A DNA stretch of 64,000 nucleotides, from NCBI GenBank assembly GCA_038106185.1, contig JAYODE010000001.1, forward strand, positions 186,001 through 250,000, read 5' to 3'. How positions within the stretch are numbered: position 1 is the first letter of the stretch; the number at the start of each line of letters is the position of its first letter. Position numbers and translations under genes: made by a program. A model generated the notes under the pieces. The model saw only the letters and a list, made by a program, of their open reading frames with translations. It was not told the DNA's origin and did not search any database. The stretch comes from UBA4582 sp038106185. GTDB taxonomy: Bacteria; Pseudomonadota; Gammaproteobacteria; Pseudomonadales; Azotimanducaceae. Of this stretch, positions 1 through 8,646 are shown one piece after another.

Positions 1-642
1 TAAGGGGTCAACCCAGAGCCAGCCGGTATAGAGAACAATGATGGCCGCAACCACAACGCCGGCAGAGATCAACGCATCGTAGGCCAAATGCAGAAAAGCG
101 CCACGCGTATTCAGATCACCTTGACTACTGCGCATGAACAGCATGGCTGTACCGGCATTGACGAGGATGCCGACCGATGCCACCACAATGACGACGACTT
201 CATGCATGGGCGCCGGCATGAGAAATTTTTGGATCGACTCGTAGGCGATAAATCCAGCAACGAATATCAACACTACAGCATTAATGATAGCAGCGAGGAT
301 TGTTGTTCGACGAAACCCATAACTGTACAACTGACTCGATTGCTGCGTGGTCAGATAAGCCGCACCCCAGGCCAGCAGAAGTCCTAAAACATCAGATAGG
401 TTGTGCCCTGCATCGCCCAACAGACTCACAGACCCAGTCACCAGACCGTAGAACGCCTCAAGCGCGGTGAATGCGAGATTGGCTGCTACGGCAATAACAA
501 AACTGACATTTAATCGGGAAAAATCAACATCATGACTGTGATGATGACCCGATGCCGGGTGATGGGCGTGGTCGTGCGCGTGGCCTTGCTCGTGTGCTTG
601 GGCTTTATCCCCTTCGTCATCTAGACCAGTCACAACGGGCAT
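1..642 (-). CDS. CDF-family metal cation exporter (ZitB/CzcD type), C-terminus cut by window edge
   Basis: The first 214 residues of a cation diffusion facilitator, which exports divalent metals such as Zn2+ in exchange for protons across the inner membrane. The N-terminus is histidine-rich (residues 18-38), typical of zinc-handling members. Several hydrophobic helices follow. The two metal-site motifs are visible: GDAGHNLSD (H80/D84) and HLAYD (H185/D189). The ATG at 642 lies three bases after the slyD stop, so it is translated as the last gene of the slyD operon. The rest of the protein lies left of the window. The family assignment is firm; the exact metal is inferred from the His-rich loop. 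Confidence 0.9.
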   Translation of the reverse strand, partial: MPVVTGLDDEGDKAQAHEQGHAHDHAHHPASGHHHSHDVDFSRLNVSFVIAVAANLAFTALEAFYGLVTGSVSLLGDAGHNLSDVLGLLLAWGAAYLTTQQSSQLYSYGFRRTTILAAIINAVVLIFVAGFIAYESIQKFLMPAPMHEVVVIVVASVGILVNAGTAMLFMRSSQGDLNTRGAFLHLAYDALISAGVVVAAIIVLYTGWLWVDPL

Positions 643-645
643 GTC

Positions 646-1110
646 CTAATGCGCATGCCCGTGGTCCAACTCTTCCTGAGTTGCTGATCTGACAGCTTCA
701 ACAGTCACATCAAAATGCAAAGTTTGCCCCGCTAACGGATGATTTGCATCAATGGTGACCGAATCCTGATCGACGGAAATAACCGTCACGGATTGCGGCT
801 GGCCGTCAGCTTCGCTGGTTTCAAATTGCATGCCTGGCTCGATTCGGTCGATACCTTCAAATGCGATCCGCGGGACAACCTGAATTAAATCAGTATCGAC
901 AACACCATAGGCCTCCTCCGGCGGAATATCGACAGCCAGAACATCGCCGGGAACAAGGCCCTCAAGCGCATTTTCAAGTCCTTCAATCAAATTGCCCAAA
1001 CCGTGCAAGTAGGTCAAGGGGTCTTGCTCAAGGGATGAGTCGAGTACCTCTCCCTGGGTATTACGTAGCTCGTAATGAATACTCACCACTTTCTGTTCTG
1101 CTATCTTCAT
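646..1110 (-). CDS. slyD: FKBP-type peptidyl-prolyl cis-trans isomerase SlyD
   Basis: A 154-residue cytoplasmic prolyl isomerase and metallochaperone. It has the split FKBP fold with the insert-in-flap domain around residues 70-130 and the conserved PPEEAYG segment. In Escherichia coli the His/Cys-rich tail binds nickel. Here the tail is reduced to DHGHAH, so metal delivery may be weaker. A GGAG ribosome site precedes the ATG. The stop is three bases from the start of a CDF metal exporter, a pairing that fits a metal-handling role. Confidence 0.93.
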   Translation of the reverse strand: MKIAEQKVVSIHYELRNTQGEVLDSSLEQDPLTYLHGLGNLIEGLENALEGLVPGDVLAVDIPPEEAYGVVDTDLIQVVPRIAFEGIDRIEPGMQFETSEADGQPQSVTVISVDQDSVTIDANHPLAGQTLHFDVTVEAVRSATQEELDHGHAH

Positions 1111-1262
1111 GACATCTCCAGGGTTATCCGTGTCAGATAGTGAAAATCAGCAAGTCGCCCCTTCACCACCCAGCGACCCCAGCATAGCTGATTCCCTCAC
1201 GAATCTCGACTTAAGGGGCGTGGCTATCCAGCACACTTCGCGTACTTCCGCAGGCCCGACCA

Positions 1263-1901
1263 TCAAGGCGATAGGCGTTGAATTTCCCAGTTGCCTCTCG
1301 ATCCTTGTACGTACGTAAATCGATCATGTAGACGATTTTCGCCGCCCTGCCAGAATTCCCAGACCAGTGGCGTGATCTTGTAACCACCCCAATGAGCTGG
1401 CATCGGAATCTCTTGGTCTTGATAACGCGCGCGAGCCGCTTCAAATGCAGCATCCAGGACTGCTCGCGACGGGATTGGCTGACTCTGGGCTGAGGCCCAA
1501 GCAGCCAGTTGGCTGTCCCGAGGTCGAGACTTGAAGTAGGCCTGCGAGTCGACGCTTGACACCGCTGAGACAATACCCATGACACTAACTTGCCGATCAA
1601 GGGCCAACCAGGGAAATAAGACGCTGACTCGAGGATTCACCGTTATATCTCGCGCCTTGGTGCTGTTCAAATTAGTAAAAAATGTCAGGCCTTGCTGATC
1701 AAGATCTTTTAACAGCACTGTCCGCTGCCGTGGTTGTCCGGTCGCGTCGACCGTCGCCAGCACCATCGCGGTCGGATCCTTCAAGCCAGCTTCCTGAGAC
1801 TGTTGTAACCAGCCGCCTAACTGATCGAAGGGAGAGTCCTGCAAGTCCTGCCTATCTAAGCGGCCACGAAGGTACTCGCGACGTTCATCTTTGAGACTCA
1901 T
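1263..1901 (-). CDS. pdxH: Pyridoxamine 5'-phosphate oxidase
   Basis: Oxidises pyridoxamine or pyridoxine 5'-phosphate to pyridoxal phosphate using FMN, the last step of vitamin B6 synthesis and salvage. The 212 residues match the family length. The FMN-binding core (RTVLLKDLDQQGLTFFTN), the SRPRDSQLAAWAS segment and the C-terminal RLHDRF are all visible. The start lies four bases after the stop of the upstream FAD oxidase, so the two are probably co-transcribed. A 152-bp gap separates it from slyD. Confidence 0.95.
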   Translation of the reverse strand: MSLKDERREYLRGRLDRQDLQDSPFDQLGGWLQQSQEAGLKDPTAMVLATVDATGQPRQRTVLLKDLDQQGLTFFTNLNSTKARDITVNPRVSVLFPWLALDRQVSVMGIVSAVSSVDSQAYFKSRPRDSQLAAWASAQSQPIPSRAVLDAAFEAARARYQDQEIPMPAHWGGYKITPLVWEFWQGGENRLHDRFTYVQGSRGNWEIQRLSP

Positions 1902-1905
1902 AAGT

Positions 1906-3018
1906 TTAATACCCTAATATGTCAGTGTGTACGTAGTTGGCGATAGCCAGTGCTGCACTGAGCCCGGGAGACTCAATTCCGAAGAGATTCACAAGACCAG
2001 AAATTCCGTGGCTTTCCTCGCCCTGAATGACAAAATCTTTGGGTTGTTCTCCCGCCGCTTGCAGCTTCGGCCGAATGCCAGCATAACCTGGCACCAGTCG
2101 GGCCTTGTCGATCTGCGGATAATAACGCCTAATCGCCTCGAAGTATTCCTCTAGTCGCGTAGTGGGCACGCTGTAGTCCTCTGCACTGACATACTCCACA
2201 TTCGGACCGAATCTGACCTGCCCACCCAAGTCCAATGTGGCGTGGATTCCCAGGCCTGCACCGAAGGAGTCCGGGACTGGATAGACAAGGTGTCTGAAGG
2301 GATGCGTCCCCGTTAACGTGAAATAGAGCCCCTTGCAAAGATGCAGCCTTGGAATGCAGCTAGGATCAAGGCCAACACAGCGTTCGGCGAGGCTCTGCGC
2401 GCCCAAGCCCGCAGCATTGACGACGGAGCGACAGCCAAACTCGTAGGGCATTTCATCGACTCGACAATGGACCCTAAAACCTCCGTTGACAGGTTCAAGC
2501 GCCTCGACTCGCGTAGCACCGACAAAGCGACCACCGGCCTGTTCAATATCAGCCAACAAACTGGACATGAATTCGTGGGCGCTGACGATCCCCGTAGCTG
2601 GCGAAAACAGCGCCAAGCTAGCCCGGATCCCCGGCTGCGCCGCCTCAATCTGTGACTCAGACCAGAGTTGCAAATCAACCCCGTTGGCATTGGCTAACTG
2701 CTGAATATCAAACAAAGCCGCCTGCTCCTCAAGCCTTGTTGCGACGATCAGTTTGCCGCAGCGTCGGTGCGCGACTCCACGAGCCTGGCAGTAGTCATAC
2801 AGAAGCTGCCGGCCTTTGACACACAAGTCTGCCTTGAGGGAGCCGGGCGTGTAGTAGATGCCAGCATGAATGACTTCGCTGTTGCGACTACTGATACCCT
2901 GACCGATAGTGATGGCCTGATCAAGAATCAGCACCTCTGGCACGGCGGCTGTCAGGGCGCGGCCAATAGCCAGACCTACGACGCCGCCGCCGACTACACA
3001 GGTATCAACAAAATCCAT
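1906..3018 (-). CDS. FAD-dependent oxidoreductase, L-2-hydroxyglutarate oxidase (LhgO) family
   Basis: A 370-residue flavoprotein of the DAO superfamily. The N-terminal dinucleotide fold is GGGVVGLAIGRAL. SSRNSEVIHAGIYYTPGSL is the signature of the L-2-hydroxyglutarate dehydrogenase/oxidase branch. Such enzymes oxidise a 2-hydroxyacid and pass electrons to the quinone pool. The frame is open upstream to an ATG at 3105, but that would overlap the start of the divergent CDF gene. The ATG at 3018, just before the FAD fold, has AAAGGG upstream and is preferred. The family is clear; the substrate is inferred. Confidence 0.85.
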   Translation of the reverse strand: MDFVDTCVVGGGVVGLAIGRALTAAVPEVLILDQAITIGQGISSRNSEVIHAGIYYTPGSLKADLCVKGRQLLYDYCQARGVAHRRCGKLIVATRLEEQAALFDIQQLANANGVDLQLWSESQIEAAQPGIRASLALFSPATGIVSAHEFMSSLLADIEQAGGRFVGATRVEALEPVNGGFRVHCRVDEMPYEFGCRSVVNAAGLGAQSLAERCVGLDPSCIPRLHLCKGLYFTLTGTHPFRHLVYPVPDSFGAGLGIHATLDLGGQVRFGPNVEYVSAEDYSVPTTRLEEYFEAIRRYYPQIDKARLVPGYAGIRPKLQAAGEQPKDFVIQGEESHGISGLVNLFGIESPGLSAALAIANYVHTDILGY

Positions 3019-3103
3019 CCCTTCGATCACCCTTTGAAAAATTGATTCGATATCAGGTTCGGGCTTTGTTACCCTTCCCTTAGATCCTAAGTCGTTAAAA
3101 CCC

Positions 3104-4285
3104 ATGTCACGAGCCAGCCCACCCGCCCCGCCGAATCAAGGCGCCAAGTCAGACTACCAGATTGCGACTCAGCGATTATTGGTCGTCAGTGGCATCATTG
3201 ACTTGGGCCTCGGTGCACTCAAGGTGAGCGCCGGTGTTGTTGCAAACTCTCATGCGTTAATCGCTGACGGCATTCACTCCTTTTCAGATTTGGCCACAGA
3301 CATCATGGTCTGGTTTTTTAATCGTGTCGGTGCTGTCGCGCCAGACGATGACCATCCTTACGGACATGCGCGATTCGAAACTTTCGGCACTCTGATTCTC
3401 GGCACACTTCTGATCGTGGTAGCAGGGCTACTCATCTACGATAGTATAGTGCGCTTGATGAATATCATGGTTATCGACCTGCCAGCCTGGCCGGCGCTCA
3501 TGGTAGCGTTGGCATCTATTCTGATCAAGGAATGGCTCTATCGGATCACGGCTAAACTCGGGAATGACAGCCGCTCGAAACTGATGCTGGCGAATGCCTG
3601 GCACCATCGCAGCGATGCACTGTCATCAATTATCGTGCTGATCGGGGTTGGTGGCGCCATGCTGGGCCTTTCCTGGCTCGAAATGCTCGCGGCTATCGGG
3701 GTATCCCTGATGATCGCCCAAATCGGCTGGAAGCTCGTCAAACAAAGCGTTGAGGAACTCGTCGATACTGCGATGGCAGAGTCCTACGTTCAGGAAATAC
3801 AACAGAGTATTGAGGGCGTTGAGGGCGTTCGCGGTGTACATAGTCTTCGAACCCGCAAGATGGGTCCTGACGTGCTAGCAGATATTCATTTACAGGTTAA
3901 TCCTGCGATTAGTGTCTCAGAGGGCCACCATATTGGCGAATGGGTAACGCGAAGACTGCTGGAGGAGTTCACAGAATTAACAGATGTTATCGTGCATATT
4001 GACGCGGAGGATGATGAGCTTCTTGAAACCCGTGACAAGGCAAGCATTGCACCTTTGCGACGGGAAATTCGCACTGCCTTAACCGAAGCCTGGGTCGCCG
4101 AGGTCACGCCAGAAGAGATTCAGAAAATGATTCTGCATTATCTGAACAATCGAGTAGACGTTGAACTTCACTTGAACAAGGATCGCTTTACCGATAGCGA
4201 AGCCGCCGGAAGGTTACAACATAGACTGACTATACTCGTCACCCACTTACCCTGGGTAAACCGCATTACCGTCTGGTATGGTTAA
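3104..4285 (+). CDS. CDF-family cation efflux protein with long C-terminal domain
   Basis: A 393-residue inner-membrane divalent cation/proton antiporter, related to FieF-like members. Six membrane helices span about residues 20-215. Metal-site motifs are ADGIHSFSD (H58/D62) and HHRSD (H167/D171), with DDDHPYGHARFE between helices 2 and 3. The cytoplasmic dimerisation domain follows. About 80 further residues at the C-terminus go beyond the usual 300. The start is divergent from the FAD oxidase. The stop overlaps the convergent SOS-regulated gene by three bases. Iron, zinc or manganese is possible; the sequence does not decide. Confidence 0.88.
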   Translation: MSRASPPAPPNQGAKSDYQIATQRLLVVSGIIDLGLGALKVSAGVVANSHALIADGIHSFSDLATDIMVWFFNRVGAVAPDDDHPYGHARFETFGTLILGTLLIVVAGLLIYDSIVRLMNIMVIDLPAWPALMVALASILIKEWLYRITAKLGNDSRSKLMLANAWHHRSDALSSIIVLIGVGGAMLGLSWLEMLAAIGVSLMIAQIGWKLVKQSVEELVDTAMAESYVQEIQQSIEGVEGVRGVHSLRTRKMGPDVLADIHLQVNPAISVSEGHHIGEWVTRRLLEEFTELTDVIVHIDAEDDELLETRDKASIAPLRREIRTALTEAWVAEVTPEEIQKMILHYLNNRVDVELHLNKDRFTDSEAAGRLQHRLTILVTHLPWVNRITVWYG

Positions 4286-4701
4286 AAGACCAGAGAATAC
4301 TGTTGAACCCCTTGCCCGGCGACTGCGGTCTGCGAACCCTCTTCTTCATTGTGGGTAGCAACTTGGCGGTCGTGACCTGCCACTAAATTGTTGCAATTGG
4401 TATTGGCGCTGTCGAATTTGGGGCTGTCGAATTTGGGGCTGTCGAATATAGCAAGGGGCGCCGTTAACTGGAAATCCCTCCCATCACCCCGCACTCGACT
4501 TCTTTCCAATGACTGTGGACTTTTTTCAGACGATAGCATGCGCAGCAGATGATGGCATACGACACGCCCATGACGGTCTTTCTGCCGCGCCACTGCCATT
4601 CCTTTCGCCGCCTGCATGGCCAGCTGGCAATGCAGCCGGCCTGCTGGTGAGAGCCCCGCGGATACTTCCTGTTCCACTCGATATTGGAAATTGATGTTCA
4701 T
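4282..4701 (-). CDS. Unknown small protein under LexA (SOS) control
   Basis: An open frame of 139 residues that I do not recognise. The start is one of two adjacent ATGs (4704 and 4701). The second sits six bases after a clear GAGGGG site at 4708-4713, so it was chosen. The N-terminal part is basic and helix-prone, with QLAMQAAKGMAVARQKDRHG followed by a CHHLLRML segment. The C-terminal half is low complexity and holds a triplicated FDSPK unit. No signal peptide or membrane segment is evident. The promoter carries two perfect LexA boxes, so expression on DNA damage is very likely. By analogy with SulA-like proteins it could be a checkpoint inhibitor, but no homology supports that. Its 3' end overlaps the convergent CDF gene. 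Confidence 0.6.
   Translation of the reverse strand: MNINFQYRVEQEVSAGLSPAGRLHCQLAMQAAKGMAVARQKDRHGRVVCHHLLRMLSSEKSPQSLERSRVRGDGRDFQLTAPLAIFDSPKFDSPKFDSANTNCNNLVAGHDRQVATHNEEEGSQTAVAGQGVQQYSLVF
4411..4447. repeat. 15-bp tandem repeat inside the SOS-regulated ORF
   Basis: GTCGAATTTGGGGCT occurs twice in direct succession, followed by a partial third copy. The unit is a multiple of three and keeps the minus-strand frame open, encoding repeated FDSPK. It is one of many short tandem duplications in this window. Confidence 0.9.
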
Positions 4702-4718
4702 CATCAGCCCCTCGGAAA

Positions 4719-4768
4719 ACTGTATTAATGTACAGTGATTATACACTGTCTACTTATACAGTAGTCAA
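4719..4768 (-). promoter_or_regulatory. SOS promoter with two LexA boxes
   Basis: Two exact CTGT-N8-ACAG LexA operators are present: CTGTATTAATGTACAG at 4720-4735 and CTGTCTACTTATACAG at 4746-4761. On the minus strand a TATAAT -10 (4738-4743) lies between them and a TTGACT -35 (4763-4768) lies just upstream, with a 19-bp spacer. One box fills the spacer and the other covers the expected transcription start. This is a classic tightly repressed SOS layout. The leader runs straight into the GAGGGG ribosome site of the gene at 4282-4701. Confidence 0.9.
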
Positions 4769-4772
4769 TAGG

Positions 4773-7349
4773 TTAATTTGCGTCGCACACCAGTTCATTG
4801 CCCTCTCGGCGCATTTGAATTTTGTCACCCGTTTTGTAATGTCCGGCTAACAGCTCTTGCGCCAATGGATTCTCGATATAGCGCTGAATCGCCCGTTTCA
4901 GGGGCCGAGCCCCATAAACCGGGTCGTAACCGACATCCACCAGAAATTCCATAGCACCCTCATCAAGATCCAAAGAAATATCACTCTCTTGAAGGCGACG
5001 CTGAAGAATCTGCAGCTGAATCTTCGCAATGCCAACAATCTGGTCCTTTGACAGTGGATGAAATACCACCACGTCGTCGACTCGATTGAGAAATTCCGGC
5101 CTGAAATGCTGAGTAACAATACCCATAACCGCCGTTTTCATCTCTTCATATTCAGCGGCACCCGCCAGGGTTTGAATCACATCTGATCCCAGATTCGAGG
5201 TCATGACCAGAACTGTGTTCTTAAAATCTACCGTTCTGCCGTGGCCATCGGTCAATCGCCCGTCATCCAGTACCTGCAGCAGAATATTGAACACGTCCGC
5301 ATGGGCTTTCTCGATTTCATCCAGCAGGATCACCGAATAGGGTTTGCGCCTGACAAGTTCAGTCAAATAGCCACCTTCTTCATAACCCACATAACCAGGA
5401 GGCGCCCCAATGAGACGAGCAACAGAGTGTTTCTCCATAAACTCCGACATATCAATGCGAACCATCGCATCTTCGGTATCAAACAGGAACCGCGCTAGAG
5501 ACTTACAGAGCTCAGTTTTACCAACACCCGTGGGCCCAAGAAACAGAAATGAACCATTGGGCCTGTTAGGATCTGAAATTCCGGCTCTGGAACGTCTAAC
5601 TGCATTCGCCACTGCGTTCACCGCTTCCGCTTGTCCCACTACCTGCTTATGCAACTCAGCCTCTAGTTGAAGTAACTTGGCCTTCTCACTTTCGAGCATC
5701 TTGGCCACCGGAATACCGGTCCATTTCGACACAACCTCCGCGATTTCTTCGTCAGTGACTTTGTTGCGCAACAGCTTCATGTCCTGGGTTTCTGCTTTGG
5801 AGGCCATGTCTAGCTGCTTCTCGAGACCTGGAATAGTGCCGTATTGCAGCTCAGACATGCGGGTTAAGTCACCTGCTCGCCGCGCGGTTTCCATGTCTAG
5901 CCGAGCCTGCTCCAATGCTTCCTTGACATGCTGAGCGCCATGCAGGGCGGCTTTTTCGGCATTCCAGATCTCTTCGAGATCCGAATACTCCTTCTCCATC
6001 GCCTCAATAGTGTTATTCAGTGTAGCCAATCGCTGTCGAGATCCTTCGTCAGTCTCTTTCTTCAGAGCCTCACGCTCTATCTTAAACTGGATTAATCGAC
6101 GCTCCAGACGATCCATGTCCTCTGGTTTCGAGTCCATCTCCATACGAATCAGGCTGGCAGCCTCATCAATCAAATCAATGGCTTTATCGGGTAACTGACG
6201 ATCGGATATGTATCTATGTGACAGCTTGGCAGCGGCAATAATCGCAGGATCAGTAATATCCACGCCATGATGGATCTCGTAGCGCTCCTTTAGGCCACGT
6301 AAAATGGCGATCGTATCTTCGACAGTAGGTTCGTCGACCTGAACTTTCTGGAATCGGCGCTCCAGCGCTGCGTCGGACTCTACATATTTTCGATATTCAT
6401 CAAGGGTCGTCGCGCCAACACAATGCAATTCCCCGCGCGCCAGAGCGGGCTTCAGCATATTGCCCGCATCCATCGAGCCTTCTGCTTTGCCAGCGCCAAC
6501 CATGGTATGAATTTCGTCGATAAACAGAATGACGCTGCCCTCTTCTTTAGACAGCTCATTCAATACGGCCTTGAGGCGCTCTTCAAACTCTCCTCTAAAC
6601 TTTGCACCAGCAATCAGCGCGCCCATGTCCAGGGACAATATACGCTTGTGGCGCAACCCCTCTGGCACTTCACCATTGATGATTCGCTGTGCCAGTCCCT
6701 CGATGATCGCGGTCTTACCTACGCCAGGCTCGCCGATGAGTACTGGATTGTTCTTCGTGCGACGCTGAAGAACTTGAATAGTCCGTCTGATTTCGTCGTC
6801 TCGACCAATCACCGGGTCCAATTTACCCTTCTCAGCCAACTCCGTCATATTCACCGTATATTTATCCAGCGCTTGCCGAGTCTCTTCCGCATTCGGGTCG
6901 CGCACCGACTCGCCTCCGCGCATCTGCTCAATGACGCGCGCCAAGGCCTCCTTATGAACCTTATATTTGGTAAACAGCCGAGCCAAATCTCCGCGATCTT
7001 CCAGGGCCGCCAGAATCACCAGTTCACTGGAGATAAATTGATCTTTGCGTTGCTGAGAGAATTTATCTGCCAGGTTCAGCAGCCGACCCAACTCTGCAGA
7101 CACCTGAACGTCACCATAATTGTCCTTCAACACAGGCAGGTTCGCGAGCAAGCCATCCAGCTCCTCACGAAATTTGGTGACATCAACCCCCATCTGCGCG
7201 AATAAAGGGCGGGTTGACCCACCCCGCTGATCGAACAGCGCTGTCACCAGGTGAATAGGGGTGATCTGATTGTGATCTTTGCCAACCGCCAGAGACTGTG
7301 CATCGGCCATGGCTTCTTGTAACTTGCTGGTAAAACGGTCTATTCGCAT
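4773..7349 (-). CDS. clpB: ATP-dependent disaggregase ClpB
   Basis: An 858-residue Hsp100 chaperone that, with DnaK, threads and refolds aggregated proteins in the cytoplasm. All parts are present: the Clp N-domain (about 1-145), AAA+ domain 1 with GEPGVGKT, a middle coiled-coil (about 410-525), AAA+ domain 2 with GPTGVGKT, and the C-terminal D2-small domain. Length equals the Escherichia coli protein. A sigma-32 type promoter lies upstream. The stop is followed directly by the SOS promoter of the next minus-strand gene. Confidence 0.98.
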   Translation of the reverse strand: MRIDRFTSKLQEAMADAQSLAVGKDHNQITPIHLVTALFDQRGGSTRPLFAQMGVDVTKFREELDGLLANLPVLKDNYGDVQVSAELGRLLNLADKFSQQRKDQFISSELVILAALEDRGDLARLFTKYKVHKEALARVIEQMRGGESVRDPNAEETRQALDKYTVNMTELAEKGKLDPVIGRDDEIRRTIQVLQRRTKNNPVLIGEPGVGKTAIIEGLAQRIINGEVPEGLRHKRILSLDMGALIAGAKFRGEFEERLKAVLNELSKEEGSVILFIDEIHTMVGAGKAEGSMDAGNMLKPALARGELHCVGATTLDEYRKYVESDAALERRFQKVQVDEPTVEDTIAILRGLKERYEIHHGVDITDPAIIAAAKLSHRYISDRQLPDKAIDLIDEAASLIRMEMDSKPEDMDRLERRLIQFKIEREALKKETDEGSRQRLATLNNTIEAMEKEYSDLEEIWNAEKAALHGAQHVKEALEQARLDMETARRAGDLTRMSELQYGTIPGLEKQLDMASKAETQDMKLLRNKVTDEEIAEVVSKWTGIPVAKMLESEKAKLLQLEAELHKQVVGQAEAVNAVANAVRRSRAGISDPNRPNGSFLFLGPTGVGKTELCKSLARFLFDTEDAMVRIDMSEFMEKHSVARLIGAPPGYVGYEEGGYLTELVRRKPYSVILLDEIEKAHADVFNILLQVLDDGRLTDGHGRTVDFKNTVLVMTSNLGSDVIQTLAGAAEYEEMKTAVMGIVTQHFRPEFLNRVDDVVVFHPLSKDQIVGIAKIQLQILQRRLQESDISLDLDEGAMEFLVDVGYDPVYGARPLKRAIQRYIENPLAQELLAGHYKTGDKIQMRREGNELVCDAN

Positions 7350-7400
7350 TGTTTAAACGTCCTGTAATAAGCTCGCCGCAAAATGAGTTAAAACCTAGTG

Positions 7401-7425
7401 TGGGGACACCTACCACTTATTCAAG
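7401..7425 (-). promoter_or_regulatory. Sigma-32 (heat-shock) promoter of clpB
   Basis: On the minus strand CTTGAA (7420-7425) is followed after 14 bases by CCCCA (7401-7405). This is close to the RpoH consensus CTTGAAA-N13/15-CCCCATNT. It lies about 50 bp upstream of the clpB start, as expected for a heat-shock chaperone. Confidence 0.82.
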
Positions 7426-7689
7426 AGTTCATGTCACGGTGTTCATCCTGGTGCTCTGAAGTCCGAGGATACAAAAAAGTTCAAAACAAGCTTTGAATAG
7501 TCATCATTCAGTTTCTGGCGACCAAACACAATCCTTAAGAGATCACCCATCTGCTCGAGAGTGGTAAATCCAGAGTGACTCGAGGGGCTTTGACGAATTA
7601 GCCGCTTATGCTTTTCGAGCAGGCGCTGATCAGTTGCTTTAGGGGAAACCCTATGTCAATTTTGATGACTTTCACCATAGGAAATCTCT
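7426..7689. other. Intergenic spacer between clpB and dgkA
   Basis: Beyond the clpB promoter nothing firm was found. CCTATG and CATAGG form a short inverted repeat just before dgkA (7650-7681). A 71-codon minus-strand open frame without a normal start (7443-7655) is noted elsewhere as rejected. Confidence 0.5.
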
Positions 7690-8097
7690 GTGATCGACAA
7701 AACGCCACAACCGAGTGTAGCCACCTTTGACAAGGCGGCGAATACTGGCTTCAGACACCTGAGGAACGCCACGCGTTTCTCTCTCAACGGGCTGGCCATG
7801 GCCTACCGCAATGAGGCAGCTTTTCGCCAGGAGACGGGCTTATTTGGTATCAGCATTCCGCTCGCTATCTGGCTCGGCGATGGTCCTTTACAGTGGGCTG
7901 CACTCGTGGGTGTTGGTCTCCTCGTCCTGATTGTCGAGCTGCTCAACTCTGGTCTAGAGGCCTGTATTGACAGAATTGGACCTGAGCACCATGTTCTGTC
8001 TGGTCTGGCCAAAGACTTTGGGTCTGCTGCAGTGATGCTCACATTAGGACTGGCGCTGTTAGTCTGGCTTGCCGTTCTCGTTGAACGATTGTGGTAA
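7690..8097 (+). CDS. dgkA: Diacylglycerol kinase
   Basis: A small integral membrane kinase of 135 residues that phosphorylates diacylglycerol to phosphatidic acid, recycling lipid from membrane-derived oligosaccharide and LPS modification. Three membrane helices are visible. The conserved active-site signature is VELLNSGLEACIDR, followed by AKDFGSAAV. The N-terminus is about 15 residues longer than in Escherichia coli. The start is GTG, with an AGGA ribosome site about eight bases upstream. Confidence 0.95.
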   Translation: MIDKTPQPSVATFDKAANTGFRHLRNATRFSLNGLAMAYRNEAAFRQETGLFGISIPLAIWLGDGPLQWAALVGVGLLVLIVELLNSGLEACIDRIGPEHHVLSGLAKDFGSAAVMLTLGLALLVWLAVLVERLW

Positions 8098-8139
8098 ACT
8101 GTTGCCTGCCGATCGTACCCCCAGGCATGAAGAAGCATA

Positions 8140-8643
8140 ATGGCCGAAAAAATCTACATCACACCCGAAGGCGCCAGAGCCCTGAGAGACGAGCTCACGA
8201 CCATCTGGCGAGTCACTCGGCCTGCCGTGACCCAAATCGTGTCTGCCGCTGCAGCACTTGGCGACCGCTCTGAAAATGCCGACTATATTTATGGCAAAAA
8301 ACAGCTTCGAGAAATAGATAAACGTATTCGGTATCTGACCAAGCGACTGGATAATTTAGAGATTGTCGATCGTCAACCTGAAGACTTGGATAGGGTATTT
8401 TTTGGTGCCTGGATTCAACTCGAGGACGAACTTGGTGCGATCAATTGGCTGCGTATCGTGGGCGTTGACGAGCTAGATTTAAAGAGGGGGTGGATTAGCC
8501 TTAAGTCACCGCTTGCTCAAGCTTTGCTGGGCAAACGCACAGGTGATGATATTGTCGTCAAATTGCCGAATGGCAGACAAGAATTGTATATCCAGCGGGT
8601 AAGCTACGAACCGCCCGCAGCAAAAGACGCGCAGGAAACCTGA
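8140..8643 (+). CDS. greB: Transcription elongation factor GreB
   Basis: A 167-residue cleavage factor that enters the RNA polymerase secondary channel and stimulates removal of backtracked RNA. The N-terminal coiled-coil carries the acidic tip (GDRSENADYIYGKK), with the two catalytic acidic residues. The C-terminal FKBP-like domain follows. The YIYGKKQLREID sequence and basic patch favour GreB over GreA. It is followed three bases later by hisC. Confidence 0.94.
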   Translation: MAEKIYITPEGARALRDELTTIWRVTRPAVTQIVSAAAALGDRSENADYIYGKKQLREIDKRIRYLTKRLDNLEIVDRQPEDLDRVFFGAWIQLEDELGAINWLRIVGVDELDLKRGWISLKSPLAQALLGKRTGDDIVVKLPNGRQELYIQRVSYEPPAAKDAQET

Positions 8644-8646
8644 AAG

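Noticed and set aside
6423..7205. 260-codon plus-strand open frame
   Set aside because: It lies entirely inside clpB on the opposite strand and has no recognisable domain or ribosome site.
7443..7655. 71-codon minus-strand open frame between clpB and dgkA
   Set aside because: The translation looks coding-like in places, but there is no normal start near its 5' end; it could be a gene remnant, but this is too weak to annotate.
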